Below the pieces are notes generated by a model that ran no database searches, was not told where the DNA came from, and worked only from the letters and a program-made list of their open reading frames with translations. A DNA stretch of 64,000 nucleotides, taken from positions 42,045-106,044 of the forward strand of contig NZ_AUXT01000001.1 in assembly GCF_001625595.1 (NCBI RefSeq), in the 5' to 3' direction. Each line of letters begins with the position of its first letter. Position 1 is the first letter of the stretch. Source of the DNA: Pseudoalteromonas luteoviolacea NCIMB 1942. Lineage in GTDB: Bacteria > Pseudomonadota > Gammaproteobacteria > Enterobacterales > Alteromonadaceae. The position numbers and the translations under genes are program-made. Below are positions 22,559 to 31,843 of this stretch, piece by piece.

Positions 22559-24910
22559 TTAACTATTTGTTTGTGGGTTATTAATTGCGAGGCCTGTATG
22601 CGTTTCATCATTACTTTGGACTTGTGCATATTTATACTTATCGAGCCACAGCAAAATGCAGGGGAGCAGGATAAAGTCGACAATTAAGGCAATAAAAATG
22701 ACCAGAGCACTGAGCTGTCCCATATCTGAGTTAAGTCTAAAGTCAGATGTTCCTAATAAAGAAAACCCTGCGACCAATACTGCTGAGGTGACAACAAGTG
22801 CACGGCCAACTGTGACAAAAGCATAGCGAATAGCTTGCTCAGCACTTTGGCCTAGCCTTCTTGCTGCTTGGTATTTGGACAAAAAGTGCACTGTATCATC
22901 AACAACAATTCCGAGTGTCAAAGTGACCACGACTGAGAGACCTAAATTAATTTCGCCACTATATAAGCCCCAAATACCGAATCCAATTACTGCTGGGATC
23001 ATATTCGGGATCAGGCTGATAAGACCAAGCCTTAGGGAGCGCAGTGAAAATACCAATAACACCGAGATCAGCAGCAGTGCCATCGGGAGGGATTGCAGCA
23101 TACTTTGCATATTACGTTCGCCAATATGGGCGAACATTAACGTTGGACTTGAGATCATGACGCTGTACTCTGGTGCATTTTGCGCAAACCAAGTTCTTAA
23201 TCTGTTCTCAAGTTCGACCATCTCCTTGCTTCCTAAATTGTCGATGGTAAGTTGCAGCTTCAGTGAAGATTTATCTAAATTAAGTTGATTATTAAGGTCT
23301 AGACCATAAGGCAATGACATCTCGTAGAGCAATAAATACTGCGCGGTAAGTGCTTGATCTTGAGGCAAGGTGTAATACTGATTGTCATCACTGTGCATGT
23401 TTTTATTGAGTCGTTTCAGTGTATCCGCGAGGCTCTGTACATGGTGTATCTCCGGTTGAACACGCAACCAGTCAGTGGCTTTGCCAAGCATGGTTACAAA
23501 TTCTGGACTACTGATCCCTTGATCGCTACCACTATTAATGGCAATGCTGAGGGAGCTCATACCACTTATATTTTCAGCCATAAAGTCAGCCGCTTGGCGG
23601 AATTCATTTTGTGTAGAAAAGTATTTGACTGCTTCATCATTCACTTGGTTTTTGGTGATACTAAAAGCACTGCCTACCACCACAATTAATGCACTGAAGC
23701 CAAGTATTTTATTATTACGAATAACCCACAACGCGAAGCTGTCATAGCGGTCATTGCTTTGAGAAGCTGGCATTTGAGTAACTCTGAAGGGGAGTGCACT
23801 GAGCATAGCTGGGAGTAAAGTGAGGGAGAGTAAGCCGGCTAAAATAACGCCCAGAGCAGATAAGTTACCTAGATCGCGGATCACAGGGACATCTAAGCTG
23901 TTCATTAAAATAAAACCCAAGGCAGTAGTCACTGAAGTAATGGTGATTGGCATCCAGTTTTGCTCAAGGCTTTTAGCAATCGCTTGTTGTTTTGTAAGGC
24001 CCTGACGCATGTGATGGCGCACGCTTGCCAAGATATGTACGCAGTCTGCAACAGCAATCGTCAATATCATTGTAGGTACGTTTACTGTCGGTGTGCTTAA
24101 GAAAAACCCGAGCCACCCAGCAAGCCCTAAAGTCGCTAATACGGCACCAACAATGACCACTAGGGTATAGGCAACAGCGGCGATACTGCGTAGCGCAATA
24201 CCCAAAAACACCATTACCAGTAGCAACATAGCAGGTACCAAAGTGGCAAAGTCTTCTTGTGAGGAAAGCATAAAGGCGTAGTTCATTGCCACGATGCCAG
24301 CTTGGTGAAATTCCATATCAGGGTACTTGGATTGATACTCTGAAATTAGCTGGTTTACATACTCTTTTACTTCGACCATTCTTTCAGTGTTGTCTGCTTC
24401 GGGCAGCTGTACAGTAATATTGATGATAGCGACTTTGCCTGATTGCGAGAGTAATGATTGGCGCAGAGCAGGTTCACTGAGTGCCACTTGTTTAATAGCC
24501 GTGATATCGCTTTCGGTAAAAGTCATTTCAGGAGGTATCAAATCTAGTACGACTAAATCATCCTGCTCCGCAAAAGTGTGTTGGTAATTGGCAATAGAGT
24601 CGACTCGGCTTGAATAAGGTACCTGCCAAGCGCGCTCAGTAAGCTCTCTGACCAGATTTAAAGTCTGTGGGGTAAAAATATCGTTTTGCTTAGGCGCCAT
24701 GACAATTGAGATGAGATCGCTTTTATTAAAAATGGACTCAATTTTTTGAAATTCATAAAGTTGGGTGTTTGTGTCGTCAAAAAATATTTGGTAATCACCT
24801 CGAAAGTAGAGGTTACCAGCCCCTAATGTTGCGCCAGCAATTAAGGCCAAACATATTGCTATCCAAATTTTGGGGTAATTGAGAATACGCCTGTGCCAGA
24901 GATCGTCCAT
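22559..24910 (-). CDS. RND-superfamily exporter (COG1033/MMPL-like)
   Basis: About 783 residues. ATG 24910 is chosen for GGAG 5 nt upstream and because MDDLWHRRILNYPKIW begins a first membrane helix; a frame extension upstream runs through the operator region. Two halves, each with one helix, a large periplasmic loop (residues about 45-230 and 430-600) and five clustered helices; the second cluster has VVVTLTLGIVVDDTVHFLSK, with the Asp pair used for proton coupling, and the first TIAVADCVHIL. Such proteins export lipids or other hydrophobic compounds without an adaptor. Two TGAC-N5-GTCA palindromes precede it, probable sites of the neighbouring TetR protein. Confidence 0.85.
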   Translation of the reverse strand: MDDLWHRRILNYPKIWIAICLALIAGATLGAGNLYFRGDYQIFFDDTNTQLYEFQKIESIFNKSDLISIVMAPKQNDIFTPQTLNLVRELTERAWQVPYSSRVDSIANYQHTFAEQDDLVVLDLIPPEMTFTESDITAIKQVALSEPALRQSLLSQSGKVAIINITVQLPEADNTERMVEVKEYVNQLISEYQSKYPDMEFHQAGIVAMNYAFMLSSQEDFATLVPAMLLLVMVFLGIALRSIAAVAYTLVVIVGAVLATLGLAGWLGFFLSTPTVNVPTMILTIAVADCVHILASVRHHMRQGLTKQQAIAKSLEQNWMPITITSVTTALGFILMNSLDVPVIRDLGNLSALGVILAGLLSLTLLPAMLSALPFRVTQMPASQSNDRYDSFALWVIRNNKILGFSALIVVVGSAFSITKNQVNDEAVKYFSTQNEFRQAADFMAENISGMSSLSIAINSGSDQGISSPEFVTMLGKATDWLRVQPEIHHVQSLADTLKRLNKNMHSDDNQYYTLPQDQALTAQYLLLYEMSLPYGLDLNNQLNLDKSSLKLQLTIDNLGSKEMVELENRLRTWFAQNAPEYSVMISSPTLMFAHIGERNMQSMLQSLPMALLLISVLLVFSLRSLRLGLISLIPNMIPAVIGFGIWGLYSGEINLGLSVVVTLTLGIVVDDTVHFLSKYQAARRLGQSAEQAIRYAFVTVGRALVVTSAVLVAGFSLLGTSDFRLNSDMGQLSALVIFIALIVDFILLPCILLWLDKYKYAQVQSNDETHTGLAINNPQTNS

Positions 24911-24925
24911 AACAGCTCCATAAAA

Positions 24926-24938
24926 TGACGAAACGTCA
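24926..24938. promoter_or_regulatory. TGAC-N5-GTCA operator 1 (RND side)
   Basis: TGACGAAACGTCA, a 13-bp palindrome with AAA centre, lies 16 nt upstream of the RND start codon. One of four TGAC-N5-GTCA sites in this region. Confidence 0.55.
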
Positions 24939-25004
24939 ATAGTAGTTAAAAAAATCAGCAGTAACTGCTGAAAAATCGGTGAAACCTGTTTGAGAAACAA
25001 AATG

Positions 25005-25017
25005 TGACGATTCGTCA
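25005..25017. promoter_or_regulatory. TGAC-N5-GTCA operator 2 (RND side)
   Basis: TGACGATTCGTCA is a perfect palindrome (15 bp with flanking G/C, 25004-25018). It lies in the likely promoter of the RND unit, 48 nt before the TetR stop. Confidence 0.6.
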
Positions 25018-25030
25018 CTTAAGCTTCAAA

Positions 25031-25050
25031 TAAAACCCGTAAAAAACGGG
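25031..25050 (-). terminator. Short terminator after tetR
   Basis: CCCGT/ACGGG (5-bp stem, A-rich/T-rich loop) followed by TTTTATTT on the minus strand, just past the TetR stop at 25066; it separates tetR from the RND promoter. Confidence 0.5.
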
Positions 25051-25065
25051 CAAATTAACTCATTT

Positions 25066-25845
25066 CTAGCGGCCTATTTGAGCCAAATAAGCCGACTCAT
25101 CTGCAAAAATCGTTTGCTCGACTTCCCGCCAGACTTTTTTATAGTCTCTGCGGCTAGATAATGGCTGCCAATTCATACCATCAAGCACAATATTCACGTT
25201 ATAAAGCACCGAATATGGGTCTTCAATACGCTGTATGCACTGACTATTAGTCGCGTTGTTTAGTAGGGCATTTGAGCCAAATGCCACCGCCCAGTTAGCA
25301 AATATTAATGCATCAGTACTGGCTGTGGCAGCCAGTGTTAAATCTTCAACATCTATGGCGTCTAGTATAAATTTGTCGGCTATTTCAACTAGCTTTTCTT
25401 CTGCTAAATTTTGCTTCTCAATGTTTTCAGATGTGCTCTTCTCTACCACCCAAGGTGTTTTAGAAGTGAGTACGCACATAAACAAAACGGGTTCCAATCG
25501 CGAAAAAATCCGATAAGCAACATGCAGCGCAACGACTTTATCACGGCTGCCGCCTTCAAAGCCGTAGGCCTTTTTGTACATTTGAGCCAATGTTTTTAAA
25601 GCTTCACAGCTAATGGTCACTATCACATCTTCTTTACTGGCAAAGTGATTATAGATGGTGCCTTTTGAGTAACCGCTTGTCGACGCCAGTTTGTCCATCG
25701 TAAAGCCATGAAACCCTTCAACTGAAATGATGTCTTTTGCAATAAGTAGCAACTCACGATGACGCTCTACAATGGCCATCTGTTTTTTGCTTCTTTTAGG
25801 GATCACTTCATCATCATTGTTGATTTCACTGCCAAATTTAAACAT
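25066..25845 (-). CDS. TetR-family transcriptional regulator
   Basis: About 259 residues. The TetR helix-turn-helix is clear: ERHRELLLIAKDIISVEGFH, then FTMDKLASTSGYSKGTIYNHFASKEDVI. The ligand-binding part is variable and longer than average, ending in LSSRRDYKKVWREVEQTIF. ATG 25845 is chosen; a TTG at 25869 is possible. Two TGAC-N5-GTCA palindromes lie upstream of it and two upstream of the RND unit, so it probably represses itself and the exporter operon, with the exported compound as inducer. Confidence 0.85.
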   Translation of the reverse strand: MFKFGSEINNDDEVIPKRSKKQMAIVERHRELLLIAKDIISVEGFHGFTMDKLASTSGYSKGTIYNHFASKEDVIVTISCEALKTLAQMYKKAYGFEGGSRDKVVALHVAYRIFSRLEPVLFMCVLTSKTPWVVEKSTSENIEKQNLAEEKLVEIADKFILDAIDVEDLTLAATASTDALIFANWAVAFGSNALLNNATNSQCIQRIEDPYSVLYNVNIVLDGMNWQPLSSRRDYKKVWREVEQTIFADESAYLAQIGR

Positions 25846-25940
25846 TTCTTCACTAAGTCGCTGTAACAATCTATAGCTAGCATATCACAATTGCGCTAAA
25901 CACTCATAAACTTGCCAGTGCTTTGAAAAATTCTATTTTT

Positions 25941-25971
25941 TGACCTTAAGTCATTTTTTGACTTTTCGTCA
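25941..25971. promoter_or_regulatory. Pair of TGAC-N5-GTCA operators before tetR
   Basis: TGACCTTAAGTCA (25941-25953) and TGACTTTTCGTCA (25959-25971) stand 18 bp apart start to start, 96-126 nt upstream of the tetR start, consistent with autoregulation by cooperative dimers. Confidence 0.5.
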
Positions 25972-26061
25972 TTATAGGCAAAGTTAAGAATTGGTCAAGC
26001 AGAATTTTTAACCGATTTCGATTGAAAGTTAAAGAGGTGGCGGTTTAGGCGCAGTGAGTTG

Positions 26062-26090
26062 GAAAAATAAAAAGGCTGCTCTCACAGCCT
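26062..26090 (-). terminator. Intrinsic terminator after adhP
   Basis: On the minus strand AGGCTG-loop-CAGCCT (26073-26090) is followed by TTTTATTTTT, right after the adhP stop at 26106. Confidence 0.8.
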
Positions 26091-26105
26091 GACAAGTTGG
26101 GATAT

Positions 26106-27119
26106 TTACGTTATGGTCAAAACAATTCGACCTTGAATCTGGTTGTTTTGCATTTGTTCAAAAACATGATTGATATTGTCGAGAGATTCAGTTTGCACAA
26201 TGGCTTTTACTTTTCCTGCTGCGGCAAAGTCCAAGCATTCGATAAGATCTTGGCGTGTGCCGACAATACTACCGATGACACTAATCCCTTTAAGCACGGT
26301 ATCGAAAATAGGAATTGGCAGGTCGTCATTTGGTAATCCAACGAGAACACATTTACCACCACGCTTTACACTATGATAAGCCCCTGAGAACGCAGGTTTT
26401 GAGGCTGCGGTACAGATCACAGCTTGAACGCCACCTAACTTTTCTTGAATTTGCTCGGCTGGGTCTTGGACTTGATAGTCGATACACTGATCAGCCCCAA
26501 GCGCTTTTGCTAAGGCTAGCTTTTGTTCTGTGCTATCAACCGCGACAACGTTAAGCCCCATAGCTTTTGCGTATTGAATTGCTAAATGACCAAGCCCACC
26601 GACACCGACGATGGCAACCCATTGGCCTGGTTTTGCTTCACTGACTTTAAGCGCTTTATATGTGGTGACACCTGCACAAAATAAGGGAGCAGCTTCAACG
26701 AAGTTTAAATTGTCCGGGATTTTAACGACATAATCTGCGTTTGCAAGACAGTATTCCGCATACCCGCCATCCACAGAATAGCCACTATTTTGCTGAGAAG
26801 GGCATAAGTTTTCATTGCCTTGTAAGCAGTGCTCACAATGGCCACATGCAGAGTGTAGCCAAGATATGCCTACATTATCACCGATTGATAAGTGTTTTAC
26901 ATCTTCAGCCTTAGCGACAATAGTTCCTACACCTTCATGGCCCGGTATCAATGGTAGTTTGGGCTTAACTGGCCAATCTCCGTGGCAGGCGTGGAGATCG
27001 GTATGACATACTCCACAGGCGGCTATTTTTACCAAAACAGTACCCTGTGTTACTTCAGGCTGCGCTAACGTCTCGATGCGCAGCGGCGCCTTGAATTCAT
27101 GTGCAACGGCTGCTTTCAT
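26106..27119 (-). CDS. adhP: Zinc-dependent alcohol dehydrogenase AdhP
   Basis: 337 residues, medium-chain dehydrogenase family. [10 protein letters not shown] supplies the catalytic zinc Cys/His, GHEGVG the second His/Glu, and [15 protein letters not shown] the four structural-zinc cysteines. [18 protein letters not shown] is the NAD-binding loop and VAVDS ends it, with Asp favouring NAD. Interconverts primary alcohols and aldehydes in the cytoplasm; it could reduce aldehydes made by the decarboxylase at 32692-34482. AAGGAC precedes ATG 27119, and a terminator follows, so it is monocistronic. Confidence 0.93.
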   Translation of the reverse strand: MKAAVAHEFKAPLRIETLAQPEVTQGTVLVKIAACGVCHTDLHACHGDWPVKPKLPLIPGHEGVGTIVAKAEDVKHLSIGDNVGISWLHSACGHCEHCLQGNENLCPSQQNSGYSVDGGYAEYCLANADYVVKIPDNLNFVEAAPLFCAGVTTYKALKVSEAKPGQWVAIVGVGGLGHLAIQYAKAMGLNVVAVDSTEQKLALAKALGADQCIDYQVQDPAEQIQEKLGGVQAVICTAASKPAFSGAYHSVKRGGKCVLVGLPNDDLPIPIFDTVLKGISVIGSIVGTRQDLIECLDFAAAGKVKAIVQTESLDNINHVFEQMQNNQIQGRIVLTIT

Positions 27120-27430
27120 GTTTTGTCCTTAACCTAAGAAAGAGGAGTGATTGTGTAAAATAGAGTGTATAGGTTTGACACAATGTGCTATTGATCGGGC
27201 GCAATAAAGAAGATGTTGAAGCTATTTTTTATGGTGCTGAGAATTTAAGTAAAACGTATGAAGTTCCTCAGCTTAATTATTTAGGGAGTCACAATTGTCT
27301 AACAGTAGCTGAAAGAGTACCATCATTAATTTATGATCTTCCGTTTATCCCTTTACCTTTAGCGCTTTAATTACCATCGGGGAAATAGCAAAAGAGCATC
27401 ACTTAGTCGCAGTTAGTAAAAGGAAATTAA
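27120..27430. other. 311-bp divergent region between adhP and the MATE gene
   Basis: Should contain both promoters; no operator palindrome is obvious. A frame at 27185-27370 (GTG start, 61 codons, no ribosome site) is open but shows no family likeness and is not called. Confidence 0.3.
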
Positions 27431-28807
27431 ATGAAAGACCTTACTCAAGGGCCAATATACAGGCATCTCATCTCAATGAGCGTCCCCATACTATTTGGCA
27501 TGTTTGTTCAGACGCTTTATTTTCTCATTGATTTATACTTTGTTGGTCAACTGGGTGATGCGGCGTTAGCGGGCGTGAGTAGTGCTGGTGTACTATTCTT
27601 CTTCGTCATGGCTATCACGCAAGTACTTAATGTTGGTGTTGGCACATTGGTGGCTCACGCCATAGGGAGAAAAGACAAGCTCGAGGCAAACCTCTTACTA
27701 AATCAAGGTTTATTGATCTGCGCTATGTGCATTGGGGTTTTACTGAGTGTGGCTCTGGTAGGTGGAGATAAGTATTTCGAAAATATCGCGCCGAGTGAAG
27801 ATGTATTTGCTGCTAGTTTAAGTTATTTTTATTGGTTTATGCCTGCACTCTTTATTCAATTCCCTGTTACGGTGATGATGGCTTCCTTACGTGGTGCTGG
27901 GGTAGTAAAACAACCAATGCTGATTAATATGTTTGCATTGTTAGTCAATGCCATACTTTCCCCCGTTTTAATAACAGGTTGGGGGTTTGGGGTTGAGATG
28001 GGGGTCGCTGGGGCCGGTTTAGCCAGCTCTATCTCTGCAAGTCTTGGGTTCATATTGATCTGCGTGTATTTTAAGTTGAGGGAGTCTTATCTTCGCTTTT
28101 CTATTAGCGAGTGCAAGCCACATTTTAATACCATCAAGAAAATAATTGGCTTGGGCTTGCCTTCTGGTGGAGAGTCTCTATTAACTTTTATTTATATGTC
28201 TATTATTTATTGGGTTTTAAGCGACTTTGCAGCATCAGCACAAGCAGGCTTTGGGCTAGGTGCACGCATCATGCAAGCGCTTTTTCTGCCTGTCCTTGCG
28301 GTGGCTTTTGCAGCTCCAGCGATTGCTGGTCAAAACTTTGCAGCAGGTAACACAGAGCGTGTATATCAAACCTACTATCAAAGCACAGCGATAACCTGCG
28401 GTCTTATGCTGATAATCACAGTGGTTTGTGCATTGAATGCTGAAGTTTTATTGGCACCTTTTTCTAATGAGCCTGACGTAATTAGTGTAGCAAGTGTCTT
28501 TCTTAGCTATGTGTGTTTTAATTTTGTGCCTGCGGGATATGTGTTGGCCGCGTCAGGTATGTTCCAAGCGCTTGGCAATGCTTGGCCAGCGCTGTTAAGT
28601 ACAGCAGTTCGGCTAAGTCTATTTTCTATATCTTTGATGATTGTTTCTGAACAAGCGAATTTTACGCTTGAGAAAATCTGGGTGCTTTCTGTATCGACCT
28701 ATTGTATTCAGGCATCGGTGAGCTTTTACTTTTTAAGGCGGGAACTAAAAAAAAAGCTAAGCCAGACTACAAAAGAAGAACAAATAGTCCAAACGCGAGT
28801 ATCCTAA
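27431..28807 (+). CDS. MATE-family multidrug efflux transporter
   Basis: 458 residues with twelve hydrophobic helices in two six-helix halves. The N-terminal segment PIYRHLISMSVPILFGMFVQTLYFLIDLYFVGQLGD is family-typical (shown here only by its order: P-x5-SMPI-like, D-x-YFVG), as is the mirror segment around GLGLPSGGESLLTF in the second half. Exports cationic drugs or metabolites by Na+ or H+ antiport. SD AAAGGAAATTAA precedes ATG 27431. It converges on the histidine kinase gene with 37 nt between stops and no clear terminator. Confidence 0.85.
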   Translation: MKDLTQGPIYRHLISMSVPILFGMFVQTLYFLIDLYFVGQLGDAALAGVSSAGVLFFFVMAITQVLNVGVGTLVAHAIGRKDKLEANLLLNQGLLICAMCIGVLLSVALVGGDKYFENIAPSEDVFAASLSYFYWFMPALFIQFPVTVMMASLRGAGVVKQPMLINMFALLVNAILSPVLITGWGFGVEMGVAGAGLASSISASLGFILICVYFKLRESYLRFSISECKPHFNTIKKIIGLGLPSGGESLLTFIYMSIIYWVLSDFAASAQAGFGLGARIMQALFLPVLAVAFAAPAIAGQNFAAGNTERVYQTYYQSTAITCGLMLIITVVCALNAEVLLAPFSNEPDVISVASVFLSYVCFNFVPAGYVLAASGMFQALGNAWPALLSTAVRLSLFSISLMIVSEQANFTLEKIWVLSVSTYCIQASVSFYFLRRELKKKLSQTTKEEQIVQTRVS

Positions 28808-28844
28808 AAGCGCGCGACTAAGTACGCCATTAGGACTACTTTGT

Positions 28845-30323
28845 TTAGTTTGAAGAAGCGCGAGCGCCTCTTACTTGAAAAATGAATTCGCTGCCCTGAC
28901 CCAGGCGGCTATTTACTTTGATCTCTGACTTAATTAAACCTATCAGCCGTGCTGTAATGGCTAAACCTAGCCCTGCGTGTGATTTTTTGCACCCCTTGCT
29001 ATTACTTGCTTGATATCTGGCCTCAAAAATATAGGGGAGCTCTTTCGGGCTAATTCCCACACCAGTATCTTGCACTGCAATGTTGTAAACGTTATCAATG
29101 GCACAGATGGAAATGCATATGTTGCCTTTTGCTGGTGTATGACGCAACGCGTTCTCGATTAGATTACTTAATATACGCTCCAACTTGGCAATGTCCGAGT
29201 AAACGGTAAAATCGCACTCAACAGGAAAGACACTCAAAGAAACGTTGGCCTGTTGTGCCTTGAGCGCAAACTTAGCCATGATGTCATAAATTAGCTCGCC
29301 CAAGTTAAACACTTCAAAGTGTACATTAGATTGTCCAGATTCAAGGTGTGCCAACTCAAATATCTGATCAATCAAGCCTTTCAATTGGTTACAGTTTTTT
29401 AAGGAAATTGCGAGGTATTCTTGCTCTTGCCCCCCCGCTGGTGGACGCCTTTCTATCAACTCAAGATAACCTTGTAACGAAGCTAAGGGAGTGCGTAAAT
29501 CATGAGACAAATGCGCGAGTAATTTACGGCGCTGTTCATCCAATGTCGTGAGCTGGTTCATTTGCTGATTGATGGTTTCGAGCATGCCATTCACACTTTG
29601 ACCAACCAAATGAATTTCATTACTTTTGGAAGGCCACTCAAGGGTTGGCACTGCTTTGATATCAAAATTATTCTGTTCAACCTTACGAATGTACTTGCCT
29701 AGTTTTTGCAGAGGTTGCGTCATGGTGCGAAAAAGCAGTAGCAAAGTGATAAACAGCAGTGCCACCATAACGATAAGTCCAGTGGTGTTCTTGACCAGTT
29801 GCTCAGAGCTTTTGATTTGCGCGGTAATTGAGTCAGAGATAGAGGAACCTATAATAACGTATAAATAACCTTGCAGTGTTTCGTCATTATAGACAGGTGA
29901 AACTGAAAAGATTTTACTGAGCTCTGTAGAGCGAGGGTCATCTCCGTAAACAGGCAGTTTACTAGGTTCATTGATCAGTTGGATAAGTGGCCTAAGGTCG
30001 ACAGCTTGGCGTTTGACTTCGCCGGGTTTGGCCGAGTAAGTCAGTAGTTTACCACTCGGATCAACAAAATAGAATTCAAAGGATGGACCAAGGACCATGA
30101 GGGTATGGAACAGGTTTTCCAATGCTTTGTAGTCATATACGCCTTGTTTTAAAAGTGGGTTGTCCTGTGCTAAGTGTTCAGCGAGGCCAAGGTGTAATTG
30201 CTGCTCCGCTTGTGCTCTGGATACAGCTGACAGGTTTTGGGACCAAAAAACAAAAGCCGAAACAGTGATCATAAAGACACTGGTGATGACAAGTGCGAGG
30301 CGATGATAAAGAGAAAGTGTCAT
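28845..30323 (-). CDS. Sensor histidine kinase
   Basis: 492 residues. Two membrane helices (about 8-28 and 182-202) frame a periplasmic sensor of about 150 residues; a HAMP linker follows (TQPLQKLGKYI), then the His box LAHLSHDLRTPLASLQG near 275-290, and the ATP domain with N box (NLIENALRHTP), G1 (VQDTGVGIS) and G2 (HAGLGLAIT). It phosphorylates the response regulator encoded just upstream, overlapping it by ATGA. The signal is unknown; the spondin-domain proteins of the same run may be linked to it. Confidence 0.92.
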   Translation of the reverse strand: MTLSLYHRLALVITSVFMITVSAFVFWSQNLSAVSRAQAEQQLHLGLAEHLAQDNPLLKQGVYDYKALENLFHTLMVLGPSFEFYFVDPSGKLLTYSAKPGEVKRQAVDLRPLIQLINEPSKLPVYGDDPRSTELSKIFSVSPVYNDETLQGYLYVIIGSSISDSITAQIKSSEQLVKNTTGLIVMVALLFITLLLLFRTMTQPLQKLGKYIRKVEQNNFDIKAVPTLEWPSKSNEIHLVGQSVNGMLETINQQMNQLTTLDEQRRKLLAHLSHDLRTPLASLQGYLELIERRPPAGGQEQEYLAISLKNCNQLKGLIDQIFELAHLESGQSNVHFEVFNLGELIYDIMAKFALKAQQANVSLSVFPVECDFTVYSDIAKLERILSNLIENALRHTPAKGNICISICAIDNVYNIAVQDTGVGISPKELPYIFEARYQASNSKGCKKSHAGLGLAITARLIGLIKSEIKVNSRLGQGSEFIFQVRGARASSN

Positions 30324-31051
30324 ATCATTTCCTGTTGTAGTGGCTTTGAATTTAACTTATAGCCAACCCCCCACACCGTTTCGATGATGGGTTTGTCTGT
30401 CAACTTTTCTAATTTGGTTCGGATGCGGTTAATGTGAGAATTTACCGTATGCTCATAACCTAAATGGTCATAACCCCAAACAGACTCTAATAGTTGAGAA
30501 CGTGAAAAAACTTGATTTGGGTGTTTGGCAAAAAACATTAACAGCTCAAATTCGGTGGCGGTTAAATCCAGTGGTTGTTTGTGCAGCGATACTTCATGGC
30601 AGTGTGGGTCCACTTGCAAATTACCAACTGTGATTGGAGTCGGCGTGTCATGAGCAACCTGACTAGATTGCTCAGCTTGTAATAGCTTCACATGCCTTAA
30701 CTGTGCTTTGATACGTGCTTGAAACTCTCTGTAGCTGAAAGGCTTACAAATATAGTCGTCAGCACCCATTTCAAGACCAATGATACGGTCCATTTCGCTG
30801 CTTTTTGAAGTCAACATCACAACACTGATTTTTGGATGTAGGGTTTTAATCTCCCGGCACAACGTCAGGCCGTCAACGCTTGGCAGCATGATATCAAGCA
30901 ATACAATGGCGTAATTTTGGTTGGTAAGCTGGGACATAACGCCCTCTCCACTTGCAAGGTGATCTACTTCTAGATCAAGCTCACTGACGTGAACACGCAA
31001 TAGGTGTGCAATATCTAAGTCGTCTTCGACAATGAGAACCTTTTGATGCAT
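30320..31051 (-). CDS. OmpR-family response regulator
   Basis: 243 residues. Receiver domain 1-120: VEDDLDI acidic pair, LLDIMLPSVDG with the phosphorylated Asp, MLTSKSS and ICKPFSYREF with the conserved Thr/Ser and Lys. A PhoB-type winged helix follows (LTATEFELLMFFAKHPNQVFS ... VNSHINRIRTKLE ... VWGVGYK). The CGGAGGTT ribosome site precedes ATG 31051. The gene overlaps the kinase gene by 4 nt. Two stem-loops stand between it and the spondin lipoprotein gene upstream. Confidence 0.95.
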   Translation of the reverse strand: MHQKVLIVEDDLDIAHLLRVHVSELDLEVDHLASGEGVMSQLTNQNYAIVLLDIMLPSVDGLTLCREIKTLHPKISVVMLTSKSSEMDRIIGLEMGADDYICKPFSYREFQARIKAQLRHVKLLQAEQSSQVAHDTPTPITVGNLQVDPHCHEVSLHKQPLDLTATEFELLMFFAKHPNQVFSRSQLLESVWGYDHLGYEHTVNSHINRIRTKLEKLTDKPIIETVWGVGYKLNSKPLQQEMI

Positions 31052-31064
31052 ATACTAACCTCCG

Positions 31065-31128
31065 GCCAACCTATATAATTGGTTGGCATGTACTCGCCCC
31101 AGCCACTCGCAATGAGAGCTGGAGCGAG
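31065..31128 (-). other. Two stem-loops between the spondin lipoprotein gene and the response regulator gene
   Basis: 31093-31128: 11-bp stem CTCGCYCCAGC/GCTGGRGCGAG (one G-U pair on the minus strand), just after the lipoprotein stop. 31065-31087: GCCAACC/GGTTGGC around AATTATATA, ending just before the response-regulator ribosome site. No T-run, so they probably attenuate or separate translation of the two halves rather than end transcription. Confidence 0.4.
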
Positions 31129-31135
31129 TAGGAGG

Positions 31136-31834
31136 CTATTTCATTCTTGTGATAGTGATCGCCATCAATGGGTTGTCAAACTTATGGTCGCTCGATAATA
31201 CTGAGCTAGACAAACCATCATCTTGACCTACAACACCCGGGTGCATTGCGACCTTATTTATTGTCTCTCGCTGTGCGTTAAACCCTTCTCCGCCATCAGC
31301 AGGTCCTGGGATCGTGCCACTGGCTTCTGTATTCGCTTCTGTACCAGCGTCATAAGCATAGGTTACAAAGCGCATTTCTTCGCCTACAGCCATTGAAGAG
31401 ACATCTAGAGCATTAAGACCGGTAAAACCGTCATTTGTATTCACCATCATGGTAATTACTGATAATTTTTGGTCAGTGAGTGTTTCTTGGCTTAACATCA
31501 ACTCAGCTTTTGCGCCCGGTGCTAAAGGGGCATCAGTGCTTGCTTTTGTCTGGACGACATCTAACCCCAGCAACTCGCTGTTATCGCCACCTTCAGCTAA
31601 CACCTCAAGTGCGTCACTTGCCGACTCGCCTAGTTGCCAAAATTGGCCCTCTTTGTGCAACGCAACACCAATCGGCGAAAGAGGTTGCGCATAGGTTAAA
31701 TTGGTCGCTGTGATTTTAATCATCGCTTCTGTCGGCGTTGGCGTTGGATCTACGGTCATTGGTGGATCATCGTCATCACCACATGCAACTAAGGTTAAAC
31801 AGGTTAATGGAATAATTAATTTAGACAGTTTCAT
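31136..31834 (-). CDS. Spondin-domain lipoprotein
   Basis: 232 residues. MKLSKLIIPLTCLTLVACGDDDDPP is a lipobox signal (LVAC) giving a Cys anchored in a membrane, followed by an Asp/Pro linker. The rest is a Spondin_N-like domain: ATNLTYAQPLSPIGVALHKEG, then GFNAQRETINKVAMHPGV, and a final KFDNPLMAITITRMK strand. Bacterial spondin-domain proteins are surface or periplasmic proteins of unknown function. It lies 9 nt after a second spondin gene, and its beta-strand repeats match that paralogue. Confidence 0.75.
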   Translation of the reverse strand: MKLSKLIIPLTCLTLVACGDDDDPPMTVDPTPTPTEAMIKITATNLTYAQPLSPIGVALHKEGQFWQLGESASDALEVLAEGGDNSELLGLDVVQTKASTDAPLAPGAKAELMLSQETLTDQKLSVITMMVNTNDGFTGLNALDVSSMAVGEEMRFVTYAYDAGTEANTEASGTIPGPADGGEGFNAQRETINKVAMHPGVVGQDDGLSSSVLSSDHKFDNPLMAITITRMK

Positions 31835-31843
31835 GGTGCCCCC

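Noticed and set aside
22489..22683. Longer start (22683) of the LolA-like gene
   Set aside because: The extra 65 residues would precede the signal peptide; ATG 22488 has AGGAG and starts the signal directly.
24911..25018. N-terminal extension of the RND exporter upstream of ATG 24910
   Set aside because: The frame would run through two TetR-type palindromes and lacks a ribosome site; the ATG at 24910 has GGAG at the right distance.
27185..27370. 61-codon plus-strand frame upstream of the MATE gene
   Set aside because: GTG start without ribosome site, no family likeness; the region should hold the two divergent promoters.
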